Translations under genes and position numbers: made by a program
Shown: positions 7,210 to 14,535 of the stretch, one piece after another
How positions within the stretch are numbered: the first letter of the stretch is position 1
Layout: each line of letters opens with the position of its first letter
NCBI GenBank assembly: GCA_964369915.1
Contig: CAYJGG010000038.1
Span: 1-19,539 of the forward strand
Direction of reading: 5' to 3'
Origin: RGIG3102 sp964369915
Lineage (GTDB): Bacteria; Bacillota; Clostridia; Oscillospirales; Ruminococcaceae
Length of the DNA stretch: 19,539 bases
Notes under the pieces: generated by a model
What the model saw: the letters and a program-made list of their open reading frames with translations, nothing else
The model's database searches: none
What the model was told of the DNA's origin: nothing

Positions 7210-7581
7210 TTATTTCTTTTTGTTAGCAACAGTCCTTTTTGGACCTTTTCTAGTTCTAGCGTTAGTTTTTGTTCTTTGACCTCTAACTGGTAAACCTTTA
7301 CGGTGTCTAACACCACGGTAGCAACCAATTTCAATTAGTCTTTTGATATCTAATGCTGTTTGTCTTCTAAGATCGCCCTCAACTGTTACATTTTGTGCTT
7401 CTATTTGTTCTCTTAATGCCTGTACTTCGTCATCTGTTAAATCTTTTACCCTTGTGTCTGGATTTACTCCAGCTTTTGCAAGTAATTTGTGTGAAGTAGA
7501 TAAACCTATACCATAAATATAAGTTAGACCTATTTCAACTCGCTTTTCTTTTGGTAAGTCAACACCTGATATACGAGCCAT
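7210..7581 (-). CDS. rpsM: 30S ribosomal protein S13
   Basis: A 123-residue S13 (uS13) of the 30S head, which forms bridges to the 50S subunit and whose basic tail reaches the P site. The opening MARISGVDLPKEKRVEIGL, the YIYGIG helix-two-turn-helix start, CYRGVRHRKGLPVRGQRTK, and the Lys-rich tail ending KRTVANKKK are all standard. It starts the rpsM-rpsK-rpsD-rpoA-rplQ stretch with no sign of a separate promoter. Confidence 0.97.
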   Translation of the reverse strand: MARISGVDLPKEKRVEIGLTYIYGIGLSTSHKLLAKAGVNPDTRVKDLTDDEVQALREQIEAQNVTVEGDLRRQTALDIKRLIEIGCYRGVRHRKGLPVRGQRTKTNARTRKGPKRTVANKKK

Positions 7582-7612
7582 ATACAGTACCTCCTGTTAG
7601 TATAACTGTCAA

Positions 7613-7726
7613 TTAACCTTGACGTTGTTTGTGTTTTGGATTTGTGCAGATTACCATAATGCGACCGTGGCGTTTGATAACCTTGCATTTTTCGCACATT
7701 GGTTTAACGGATGGTTTTACCTTCAT
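7613..7726 (-). CDS. rpmJ: 50S ribosomal protein L36, zinc type
   Basis: A 37-residue L36 (bL36) read directly from the minus strand: it opens MKVKPSVKPMCEKC and ends NPKHKQRQG before TAA. C11, C14, C27 and H32 form the usual CCCH zinc site, so this is the zinc-containing paralogue. L36 stabilises 23S rRNA junctions late in 50S assembly. The ATG follows AGGAGG after a 26-base gap from infA. It is too short for usual ORF cut-offs. Confidence 0.96.
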   Translation of the reverse strand: MKVKPSVKPMCEKCKVIKRHGRIMVICTNPKHKQRQG

Positions 7727-7752
7727 AATCGTAACCTCCTCATAAATGCTGT

Positions 7753-7971
7753 TTATTTAGAGCGCCATGTAATGCGCCCTTTTGTTAAATCGTAAGGTGA
7801 CATTTCAACTGTTACCTTATCGCCGGGTAATATTCGAATGAAATTCATTCTAAGTTTTCCTGAAATGTGAGCTAACAAACGGTGACCATTTGCAAGTTCC
7901 ACTTGGAACATAGCATTCGGCATTGCCTCAATTACTGTTCCTTCAACTTCAATTACATCATCTTTAGCCAT
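7753..7971 (-). CDS. infA: translation initiation factor IF-1
   Basis: A 72-residue IF-1 made of one S1-type OB fold, which occupies the 30S A site during initiation. MAKDDVIEVEGTVIEAMPNAMF, a conserved GHRLLAHISGKLRMNFIRI core (split here for description) and the ending KGRITWRSK leave no doubt. Its start overlaps the end of the KOW protein gene by 8 bases, and its AGGAGG site lies inside that upstream gene, so the two are probably translationally coupled. Confidence 0.97.
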   Translation of the reverse strand: MAKDDVIEVEGTVIEAMPNAMFQVELANGHRLLAHISGKLRMNFIRILPGDKVTVEMSPYDLTKGRITWRSK

Positions 7972-8221
7972 GTATTCCTCCTAAAAAGATAAAACTATTA
8001 ATAGCTTTTTTTAGATGCTTATTATACTTTCTAGCTTCTTTGTGTATGTTATAATCAGTGATTTTTATATGTTTAATCTTTTTTCTTTTTGGGTTTTCTA
8101 ATTTTCTTATCTTCCCATCACAAAGATAAACATAATCACCTTCTAGCTCAACAACACAGAAATAACTATCCTTGTCTCGCCCTTTTAAAGATTTCACTAC
8201 ACTTCCTATTTCTAGTTTCAT
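7964..8221 (-). CDS. KOW-domain RNA-binding protein (L14e/L6e/L27e-like)
   Basis: An 85-residue protein with an N-terminal KOW-like beta module (about 4-45): LEIGSVVKSLKGRDKDSYF, then an acidic strand and YVYLCDGKIRKLENPKRKK. A basic C-terminal region (about 46-72) follows. Small proteins of this kind stand between map and infA in many Clostridia and are annotated as relatives of archaeal/eukaryotic L14e-type ribosomal proteins; their exact job is not established. The gene is 11 bases after map and overlaps infA by 8 bases, which supports a role in translation. The last residues, GGIHG, are encoded by the infA ribosome binding site, so the C-terminus is constrained by that overlap. Confidence 0.85.
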   Translation of the reverse strand: MKLEIGSVVKSLKGRDKDSYFCVVELEGDYVYLCDGKIRKLENPKRKKIKHIKITDYNIHKEARKYNKHLKKAINSFIFLGGIHG

Positions 8222-8232
8222 AATAAAAACCT

Positions 8233-8982
8233 CTATGGCATTGTTAAAATCACTGGTCCTTGTGCTGTTATAGCAACAGTATGCTCAAAATGAGCAGAAA
8301 GTTTTGAATCCAGAGTTTTAACAGTCCAGCCATCAGGCAAAACTTTAACTTCATGTGTTCCCTCGTTAATCATAGGCTCTATTGCTATTGTCATGCCTGG
8401 GGCAAGTCTTACGCCTCTTCCCGCTATGCCTACATTTGGCACTTCAGGTTCTTCATGAAGATTTTTTCCAATACCATGGCCTATAAACTGACGAATAACT
8501 CCATATCCGTTTTTTTCTGCATGAGTTTGAATTACATGTCCAATATCACCTATCCTGTTTCCTACAACACATTGCTGTATTGCAAGTTCAAGACATTCCT
8601 TTGTAACATTTAATAGTCTCTGTGCAGAATCTGTAACAGTGCCCACCGTAAAGGTGTAAGCATTGTCACCGTGAAAGCCATTTATATTAGCTCCCACATC
8701 GACACTTACGATATCACCATTTCTTATAATGGTTTTTTTAGAAGGAATTCCATGTATAACTTCATCATTGATGGATATACATGCGCTTCCTTTAAAGCCG
8801 CCATATCCTAAAAAACTTGGTTTTGCACCTTGTGATATTATAAAGTCGTGGATAATTTTATCAAGCTCATAAGTGCTCATTCCTGCATTAATATTTTCGC
8901 CTGCTACTTTTAACGCCTGAGCGCTAATTTTTCCCGCTAGCTTCATTTTTTCAATATCCGCTAAACTCTTAATATTAATCAC
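8233..8982 (-). CDS. map: type I methionine aminopeptidase
   Basis: A 249-residue enzyme that removes the initiator Met from new proteins in the cytoplasm. Catalytic elements are in the expected order: H77 in NDEVIHGIP, metal ligands D95 and D106 in SVDVG and GFHGDNAYTF, a His near 169 in FIGHGIG, a Glu near 202 in TIAIEPM, and a Glu near 232 in SAHFEHTVA. It lacks the N-terminal zinc-finger extension of longer types, as expected for type Ia. It starts 4 bases after the adk stop, so the two are likely coupled. The secY-adk-map order is the standard Firmicute one. Confidence 0.97.
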   Translation of the reverse strand: MINIKSLADIEKMKLAGKISAQALKVAGENINAGMSTYELDKIIHDFIISQGAKPSFLGYGGFKGSACISINDEVIHGIPSKKTIIRNGDIVSVDVGANINGFHGDNAYTFTVGTVTDSAQRLLNVTKECLELAIQQCVVGNRIGDIGHVIQTHAEKNGYGVIRQFIGHGIGKNLHEEPEVPNVGIAGRGVRLAPGMTIAIEPMINEGTHEVKVLPDGWTVKTLDSKLSAHFEHTVAITAQGPVILTMP

Positions 8983-8986
8983 TGAA

Positions 8987-9616
8987 CTAAACTCCTAATA
9001 CTTTTAAAATTGCATCTGTTATTTCACTAACAGCACCTGTACCATTAACGCTAACATATTTTCCTTGATTTGTATAATAACCTTTTAAAGGAGCTGTTAA
9101 ATTATTATAATTTTCCAGTCTTGCTTTAACAGTTTCTGGTTTATCATCATCTCTTATGATAAGGTTTTTACCACAAACATCGCAAATTCCTTCAATTTTT
9201 GGTTTTTTATAAACAATATGATATGAAGCACCGCATGCGCAAGCTCTTCTGCCGCTAATACGAGTGATAATATCCTCATCATTAACAACTATATCAACTG
9301 CTTTATCAATTCTAATACCCATTTCATCAATAGCACTAGCTTGATTGATTGTGCGAGGAACTCCATCTAAAACGAAACCGTTTTTAGCATCATCTTCGCT
9401 CAATCTATCTTTTATAATTCCAATGATAACATCATCTGGAACTAAATCTCCCGCATCTATAAAACTTTTAGCTTTTTTTCCAAGCTCAGTACCATCTTTA
9501 ATTGCTGCACGCAAGATATTACCAGTTGATATAGTTGGGATGTTTAATTTTTCACAGATTATTTCTGCTTGTGTGCCTTTGCCGGCGCCTGGAGCACCTA
9601 ATAAAACAATGTTCAT
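8987..9616 (-). CDS. adk: adenylate kinase with cysteine-rich lid
   Basis: A 209-residue enzyme interconverting ATP + AMP and 2 ADP. The P-loop GAPGAGKGT is at 7-15, the AMP-site TGNILRAAI at 31-39, and a DGVPRT motif at 84-89 has Val where Phe is usual. The long lid (about 122-160) has four cysteines, C126, C128, C145 and C148. The second pair is the normal CxxC, but the first is CxC, one residue shorter than the usual CxxC of zinc lids. I took the ATG at 9616, 7 bases after AGGAG; an in-frame GTG at 9634 would add six residues without its own good site. It lies between secY and map. Confidence 0.96.
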   Translation of the reverse strand: MNIVLLGAPGAGKGTQAEIICEKLNIPTISTGNILRAAIKDGTELGKKAKSFIDAGDLVPDDVIIGIIKDRLSEDDAKNGFVLDGVPRTINQASAIDEMGIRIDKAVDIVVNDEDIITRISGRRACACGASYHIVYKKPKIEGICDVCGKNLIIRDDDKPETVKARLENYNNLTAPLKGYYTNQGKYVSVNGTGAVSEITDAILKVLGV

Positions 9617-9643
9617 ATTAAAACTCCTATTCACTATAGCTCT

Positions 9644-10942
9644 TTATTCTAAGAAACCTTTATGATGTCTCATAACCATTTGGCTTTCTAGTTGTCTTGA
9701 AACTTCTAGCGCAACACCTACTACGATAATTAGCGATGTACCACCAAGCTGGATATTAGTGCCAGTTACATTACCTATAAATATAGGTGAAATAGCAACT
9801 ACTACTAAGAACATTGAGCCGATAAATGTAATTCTTTTAATCACATTTGCTATGAAATCTTCAGTATTTTTACCTGGTCTAAATCCTGGGATTGTACCAT
9901 TATTTTTACGAAGATTGTTTGCAATTTCCATTGGATTATATTGTGTTTGAACGTAGAATGTGTTAAATCCAAAGATTAATAAACCGTATATAACAGCATA
10001 TAAAATGCTATCATAGTTAAATATTCTTAAGAATTCACTCCAGAATTCACTGTCAATTTGGAAAAAGCTGATTATAGTGCCTGGAAGGCTAACTATAGCA
10101 CCTGCAAAGATGATTGGCATAACACCAGACATATTTACTTTAATTGGTAAAAATGTGTTTTGTCCGCCCATCATTTTTCTTCCAACAACACGTTTTGCGT
10201 ATTGGATTGGAATTCTTCTTTCACCATTACTTAATATTACTGCAAATGCGATTGCAAGAACAGTTAGTATTAATAAAATAGGAACTAAGAAGAAGTTTTG
10301 TGTTACTTGATTTTCAACTGCATCTACTAGTAAACCATACATCATAGCAGCAGCGCCAGGTAATCCTGAGATAATACCTGAGAAAATGATGATTGAAATA
10401 CCGCTTCCGATACCTTTTGCATCAATTTGTTCACCAAGCCACATAACAAGCATTGTACCTGCTAAGAATACTAGAATGATAACTACAGCTGTAAATATTC
10501 CTTCAAGCCCATCTGTGTAGCTAAGAGCATTTTGAGCTCTTAATACATAGTAGTACATGATAGCTAATAAAGTACCAATACCTGCACCTACATATCTAGT
10601 GATTTTTGCTATTTTCTTTCTACCTTCTTCGCCTAGTTTTGATAGCGTTTCTAAATAAGGAATCGCTATTGTTAATAGTGTCATAATGATAGAAGCATTA
10701 ATATAAGGAATAACCCCTAAAGCGAATAGAGTAACATTTGCAAAAGCGCCGCCGCTAAGCGTGTTTAGGTAGCTAAACATAAAGTCGTCGCCTGATCCTA
10801 CCATAGCTTGTATTGCAGCTGGATTAACAAAAGGAACTGGTATTTTAGCACCTATTCTGTAAATTACAATAACCATTATTGTGAAAATAATTTTCTTACG
10901 TAATTCTTCTATTTTCCACGCATCTTTAAAAATTTTGAACAC
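9644..10942 (-). CDS. secY: preprotein translocase subunit SecY
   Basis: A 432-residue channel protein with ten expected membrane helices, forming the SecYEG pore for secretion and membrane insertion. Typical stretches include RIGAKIPVPFVNP after helix 1, the plug and helix-2 region (FSYLNTLSGGAFANVTLFALG), GERRIPIQYAKR in cytoplasmic loop C4 and RPGKNTEDFI, with the ending MRHHKGFLE. It starts with GTG at 10942: no ATG is suitably placed and AGGTG stands 7 bases before it. One base separates the rplO stop from this start, implying translational coupling. Confidence 0.97.
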   Translation of the reverse strand: MFKIFKDAWKIEELRKKIIFTIMVIVIYRIGAKIPVPFVNPAAIQAMVGSGDDFMFSYLNTLSGGAFANVTLFALGVIPYINASIIMTLLTIAIPYLETLSKLGEEGRKKIAKITRYVGAGIGTLLAIMYYYVLRAQNALSYTDGLEGIFTAVVIILVFLAGTMLVMWLGEQIDAKGIGSGISIIIFSGIISGLPGAAAMMYGLLVDAVENQVTQNFFLVPILLILTVLAIAFAVILSNGERRIPIQYAKRVVGRKMMGGQNTFLPIKVNMSGVMPIIFAGAIVSLPGTIISFFQIDSEFWSEFLRIFNYDSILYAVIYGLLIFGFNTFYVQTQYNPMEIANNLRKNNGTIPGFRPGKNTEDFIANVIKRITFIGSMFLVVVAISPIFIGNVTGTNIQLGGTSLIIVVGVALEVSRQLESQMVMRHHKGFLE

Positions 10943-10943
10943 T

Positions 10944-11387
10944 CTATTTCACCTCAGCTTTCCCGCCTGCTTTTTCGATTTTCTCTTTAGCAGTAGCAGT
11001 AAAAGCTTTAAGTTCAACAGTTAAAGGTTTTGTTAATTCGCCATTTCCTAAAACTTTGATACCATCTTCCACTTTTTTTACTAATCCGCTAGCTATTACA
11101 GCAGCTTCATCTACAACACTGTTAGCTTCAAATCTTTCTTCAAGATCGCTAATTTTAATTGTAGCATATACTGTTGCGAAAAGTGAGTTGTTAAAACCGA
11201 TTTTTGGAAGTCTTCTTTGTAGTGGTAATTGACCACCTTCAAAGCCTGCCTTTTTAGCGCCTGAACGAGCTTTTTGACCTTTGTGGCCAAAGCCTGCAGT
11301 TTTACCGTTACCACTTCCGTGACCACGGCCTTTTCTTTTAGCAGCTTTTTTAGAACCAGCTGCTGGTTTTAGTTCATGAAGCATCAT
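10944..11387 (-). CDS. rplO: 50S ribosomal protein L15
   Basis: A 147-residue L15 (uL15), a late-assembly protein binding 23S rRNA. The Gly/Lys-rich extended arm KRKGRGHGSGNGKTAGFGHK and the QLPLQRRLPKIGFNN motif are diagnostic. Two ATG codons in tandem (11387, 11384) follow GGAGGTG; the first has the better spacing of 8 bases. An in-frame GTG at 11396 falls inside the ribosome binding site and was set aside. It follows rpmD by 20 bases. Confidence 0.96.
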   Translation of the reverse strand: MMLHELKPAAGSKKAAKRKGRGHGSGNGKTAGFGHKGQKARSGAKKAGFEGGQLPLQRRLPKIGFNNSLFATVYATIKISDLEERFEANSVVDEAAVIASGLVKKVEDGIKVLGNGELTKPLTVELKAFTATAKEKIEKAGGKAEVK

Positions 11388-11407
11388 ATTGTGCACCTCC
11401 CTGTTTA

Positions 11408-11893
11408 TTAGTTAGTAACTTTTACAAGGTGTGAGATTTTATTAATCTTACCTTTAGTTGCAGCATTATCTGGCTGAGTAGTTACATCACCAATTTTTCT
11501 AAGACCTAGTGCAGATGCACAAGCTTTTTGATTTTGTAAACGTCCTGCTAAACTTTTTACTAATTTAATAGTAACTGTATTACCTGCTACAGCTTTTTCA
11601 CTAGCAGCTTTTTTTGCTACTGGTTTTTCAGCTACTGCTTTTTTTGCTGCTGGCTTTTTAGCTTCAGCTTTAACTTCGCCTTCAGCTTTTTTTGCTGCTG
11701 GTTTTTTAGCTGCTGGTTTTTTTTCAGCAGTTTTTGTTTCACCTTCAGCTTTTTTAGCCGCTGGTTTTTTAGCTGCTGGTTTTTTCTCAGCAGTTTTTGT
11801 TTCGCCTTCAGCTTTTTTAGCCGCTGGTTTTTTTGTTGTTTTCTTAGCAGGAGCTTTTTCTGCTAATTCATCTTTTTTGATTTCATCAGTCAT
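11408..11893 (-). CDS. rpmD: 50S ribosomal protein L30 with a long histone H1-like N-terminal extension
   Basis: A 161-residue protein where ordinary L30 (uL30) has about 60. The last 57 residues (105-161) are a clear L30: TVTIKLVKSLAGR, ALGLRKIGD, DNAATKGKINKISHLVKV. Residues 1-104 are low complexity, with about 32 Lys, 29 Ala and 8 Pro against 16 acidic residues (net about +16), arranged as KPAAKKAEGE-type repeats of 21 residues. No in-frame ATG, GTG or TTG occurs between residue 1 and the L30 domain, and AAGGAGG precedes the ATG at 11893, so the extension must be translated as part of L30. Position between rpsE and rplO is canonical. The tail resembles bacterial histone H1-like or AlgP-type repeats and is probably disordered and nucleic-acid binding; its role is unknown. 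Confidence 0.95.
   Translation of the reverse strand: MTDEIKKDELAEKAPAKKTTKKPAAKKAEGETKTAEKKPAAKKPAAKKAEGETKTAEKKPAAKKPAAKKAEGEVKAEAKKPAAKKAVAEKPVAKKAASEKAVAGNTVTIKLVKSLAGRLQNQKACASALGLRKIGDVTTQPDNAATKGKINKISHLVKVTN
11642..11830 (-). repeat. 63-bp tandem repeat inside rpmD (three copies)
   Basis: Three head-to-tail 63-base units encode residues 22-84 of the L30 extension. The copies at 11768-11830 and 11705-11767 differ at only two of 63 positions, both synonymous. The third (11642-11704) has about 12 differences from the first. The near identity at third codon positions points to recent duplication, and being a multiple of three it can change copy number without a frameshift. Confidence 0.93.
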
Positions 11894-11907
11894 TATAAAG
11901 TTCCTCC

Positions 11908-12408
11908 TTAACCTAAGATTGTTTTAACATCAAGGCCACGAAGTTCTGCAACTTCTTTTAAGCTTCTAACTGATGTTAAACCTTGAACTGTTGCCGCAAC
12001 AACGTTCCCTGGATTTCTTGATCTTAAAGATTTTGTTCTAATATCTTTAATACCAGCCGCTTCTAAAACAGCTCTTACTGCACCACCTGCGATAACACCA
12101 GTACCTTGAGGCGCTGGGCGCATTAGGATTCTAGCAGCGCCAAAAGCGCCAACTGTTTCATGCGGAATTGTTGAACCTTTAAGAGAAACTCTTACTAGGT
12201 TTTTTCTTGCGTCTTCAACACCTTTACGGATAGCCTCTGGAACTTCAGCTGCTTTACCGATGCCATAGCCAACGATACCATCGCCGTTACCAACAACGAT
12301 AAGCGCTGAGAATTTCATAACACGGCCGCCTTTAACGGTTTTTGATACGCGGTTTATTGATACAACCTTTTCTTGAAGGTCTAATACACTTGCGTCTATT
12401 CTTTCCAT
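11908..12408 (-). CDS. rpsE: 30S ribosomal protein S5
   Basis: A 166-residue S5 (uS5), which acts in decoding accuracy and mRNA unwinding at the entry channel. The N-terminal double-stranded-RNA-binding-like domain has VSINRVSKTVKGGRVMKFSA and VVGNGDGIVGYGIGKAAEVP; the C-terminal domain has GTGVIAGGAVRAVLEAAGI and DIRTKSLRSRNPGN. The ATG is preceded by AGGAGG, which starts right after the rplR stop codon. Confidence 0.97.
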   Translation of the reverse strand: MERIDASVLDLQEKVVSINRVSKTVKGGRVMKFSALIVVGNGDGIVGYGIGKAAEVPEAIRKGVEDARKNLVRVSLKGSTIPHETVGAFGAARILMRPAPQGTGVIAGGAVRAVLEAAGIKDIRTKSLRSRNPGNVVAATVQGLTSVRSLKEVAELRGLDVKTILG

Positions 12409-12417
12409 TATTTCCTC

Positions 12418-12777
12418 CTACAGCACTAAGCCGCTCTCACGAGCACCCTCTGCTAAAGCTTTTACACGTCCATGATAGATATAACCACCACGATCAAACA
12501 CTACTGTTGTAATGCCTTTTTCCATTGCTGCTTTACCAACTGCAACACCAACTGCTTTTGCAGCTTCAATGTTTCCACAGTTGCCTTCAAATTCTTTACT
12601 CATTGTTGAAGCAGAAACTAGTGTTACACCAGTTACATCATCAATAATTTGAGCATAAATATGTTTCGCTGAACGGAAAACATTTAGACGAGGACGAGCA
12701 GCAGTACCGCTAATTTTAGCACGAACTCTTCTGTGTCTTTTTAGTCTTGCTTTATTACTATTTGGCTTTTTAACCAT
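12418..12777 (-). CDS. rplR: 50S ribosomal protein L18
   Basis: A 119-residue L18 (uL18), which binds 5S rRNA with L5 and anchors it to the central protuberance. The basic N-terminus RLKRHRRVRAKISGTAARPR and the NVFRSAKHIYAQIIDD and VFDRGGYIYHGRVKALAEGA motifs are typical. It keeps spc order between rplF and rpsE with gaps of 17 and 9 bases. Confidence 0.97.
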   Translation of the reverse strand: MVKKPNSNKARLKRHRRVRAKISGTAARPRLNVFRSAKHIYAQIIDDVTGVTLVSASTMSKEFEGNCGNIEAAKAVGVAVGKAAMEKGITTVVFDRGGYIYHGRVKALAEGARESGLVL

Positions 12778-12794
12778 TTTTGCTCACTCCTTTA

Positions 12795-13337
12795 CTATTT
12801 ACCTTTACCAGCTTTACCTTCTTTGCGGATTACTACTTCGCCAGCATAACGGATACCTTTACCTTTGTAAGGCTCTGGTGGACGTTTTTCGCGAACTTCA
12901 GCTGCAAATTGGCCAACTTTTTGTTTATCGATACCGATAATTTTAATTTTGTTAGCATCTGGTACTTCGATTTTAATATCATCTGTTTCAGATACAATTA
13001 CTTGATGTGAATATCCAAGGTTCATAACAAGGTCTTTACCTTGCTTTGCAACTCTGTAACCAACACCTAGTACTTCAAGATCTTTTACAAATCCTTCTGA
13101 AACACCGATAATCATATTAGAAATAAGTGTTCTGGTTAATCCATGTAGTGATCTTGATTCTGCTACATCGTCTGGACGAGACACTAAAACTTCGTTTCCT
13201 TCAACAACTATTGTCATTTTAGGGCTGAAAGTGGAATTTAGTGTTCCTTTAGGGCCAGTTGCTGTAAGAGCGTTTCCTTCTAATGTTACTGTTACACCAG
13301 CTGGAATAGCTATGGGTTTTCTTCCTATTCTCGACAT
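12795..13337 (-). CDS. rplF: 50S ribosomal protein L6
   Basis: A 180-residue L6 (uL6) with two similar alpha/beta domains, located at the base of the L7/L12 stalk near the sarcin-ricin loop. The start MSRIGRKPIAIPAGVTV and the C-terminal signature PEPYKGKGIRYAGE are diagnostic. An AGGGGGT-type site precedes the ATG, just after the rpsH stop. Confidence 0.97.
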   Translation of the reverse strand: MSRIGRKPIAIPAGVTVTLEGNALTATGPKGTLNSTFSPKMTIVVEGNEVLVSRPDDVAESRSLHGLTRTLISNMIIGVSEGFVKDLEVLGVGYRVAKQGKDLVMNLGYSHQVIVSETDDIKIEVPDANKIKIIGIDKQKVGQFAAEVREKRPPEPYKGKGIRYAGEVVIRKEGKAGKGK

Positions 13338-13349
13338 ACTATTTACCCC

Positions 13350-13748
13350 CTACCATACAAAAGCGAGAACTTCGCCGCCCACATTTTCTTTGCGAGCTTT
13401 TTTATCTGTCATTACGCCTTTTGGTGTTGAAACGATAGCAGTTCCTATTCCTTTTAACACTTTTGGCATATCTTCGCAGCTAGTATAGATACGAAGACCT
13501 GGTTTTGATATTCTTCTTAGTCCTGTAATTACAGGAGCATTTGTTTTTGTGTATTTCAGTGTGATTGTGATAACACCTTGTTTACCGTCTTCAGCCACTG
13601 TAAAACTTTTAACATAACCTTCATCAACAAGAATTTGAGCTATAGCTTTTTTCATGTTGGATGCAGGAATGTCTACTGTTGCATGTTTTGCTTTACTTGC
13701 GTTTCTAACTCTAGTTAGCAAATCTGCAATTGGATCAGTAATATTCAT
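13350..13748 (-). CDS. rpsH: 30S ribosomal protein S8
   Basis: A 132-residue S8 (uS8), a primary binder of helix 21 of 16S rRNA. It opens MNITDPIADLLTRVRNA and ends with the conserved STPKGVMTDKKARKENVGGE region. In E. coli S8 represses the spc operon by binding near the L5 start; no obvious copy of that rRNA-like structure is visible here at rplE, though I could not fold the RNA. Confidence 0.97.
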   Translation of the reverse strand: MNITDPIADLLTRVRNASKAKHATVDIPASNMKKAIAQILVDEGYVKSFTVAEDGKQGVITITLKYTKTNAPVITGLRRISKPGLRIYTSCEDMPKVLKGIGTAIVSTPKGVMTDKKARKENVGGEVLAFVW

Positions 13749-13778
13749 ACTTCTTGCCTCCTTAAAAATTTAAAAAAC

Positions 13779-13964
13779 TTACCAGCTTGCTTTTCTTACG
13801 CCAGGAATTTGACCTTTGTAAGCTAATTCTCTAAAACAAATACGGCATACTCCGTATTTTCTTAGATAAGCGTGTGGTCTGCCACAGATTTTACATCTGT
13901 TGTATGCTCTTGTTGAAAATTTAGCTTCACGTTGCTGTTTTTGCTTCATAGCGGTTTTAGCCAT
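13779..13964 (-). CDS. rpsZ: 30S ribosomal protein S14, zinc type
   Basis: A 61-residue short S14 (uS14) of the 30S head. Four cysteines, C24, C27, C40 and C43 (NRCKICGRPHAYLRKYGVC and RICFREL), make the zinc ribbon typical of the short Gram-positive form, in contrast to the roughly 100-residue zinc-free form. It stands between rplE and rpsH as in most spc operons. Confidence 0.97.
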   Translation of the reverse strand: MAKTAMKQKQQREAKFSTRAYNRCKICGRPHAYLRKYGVCRICFRELAYKGQIPGVRKASW

Positions 13965-13978
13965 AATAAATTTCCCCC

Positions 13979-14518
13979 TTAGTTTGCAAATGGAGCGCCT
14001 AGAGCTTTTAATAAAGCTTTAGCTTCTTCATCTGTGTTTGCTGTTGTAACGAATGCAATATCCATACCGCGAATAGCATCGATTTTATCATATTCGATTT
14101 CAGGGAAAATTAATTGCTCTTTAATACCGAATGAGTAGTTTCCTCTACCATCAAAGCTGTTAGCATTGATACCGTGGAAGTCACGTACCCTTGGTAGTGC
14201 AACGTTGAATAACCTGTCAACGAATTCATACATTTTTGCGCCTCTTAGTGTTACTTTAACACCGATTGGCATACCTTCACGAAGTTTAAAGTTCGCTACT
14301 GATTTTTTTGCTTTACATATAATTGGTTGTTGACCTGTGATTTTTTTGATATCACTAACAACTGCTTCTATGATTTTTGAGTTTTCTTTTGCTTCTGAGC
14401 AACCTACGTTGATAACTATTTTATCAAGTTTTGGAATTTGCATAACTGATTTGTATCCAAATTCTTTCATAAGTGCAGGAGCAACTTCTTTTACATATAA
14501 TTCTTTTACATTAGACAT
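13979..14518 (-). CDS. rplE: 50S ribosomal protein L5
   Basis: A 179-residue L5 (uL5), a 5S rRNA-binding protein that contacts P-site tRNA and the 30S head. Family motifs are KLDKIVINVGCSEAKEN, CKAKKSVANFKLREGMPIG, RVRDFHGINANSFDGRGNY and GIKEQLIFPEI. It follows rplX by 17 bases with a GGGAG ribosome binding site. Confidence 0.97.
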   Translation of the reverse strand: MSNVKELYVKEVAPALMKEFGYKSVMQIPKLDKIVINVGCSEAKENSKIIEAVVSDIKKITGQQPIICKAKKSVANFKLREGMPIGVKVTLRGAKMYEFVDRLFNVALPRVRDFHGINANSFDGRGNYSFGIKEQLIFPEIEYDKIDAIRGMDIAFVTTANTDEEAKALLKALGAPFAN

Positions 14519-14535
14519 ATTCTATTACTCCCTTC

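Noticed and set aside
9617..9634. GTG start extending adenylate kinase by six residues
   Set aside because: The ATG at 9616 has AGGAG at good spacing and gives the family start MNIVLLGAPG.
11388..11396. GTG start extending L15 by three residues
   Set aside because: It is part of the GGAGGTG ribosome binding site for the ATG at 11387.
11642..11830. CRISPR-like array from the regular repeats
   Set aside because: The units are coding, directly adjacent with no unique spacers, and translate to a periodic protein.
11408..11893. Frameshift or misassembly fusing L30 to another gene
   Set aside because: The 63-base period keeps frame in all copies, the ribosome binding site and start are good, and gene order is canonical, so a genuine extension is the simpler reading.
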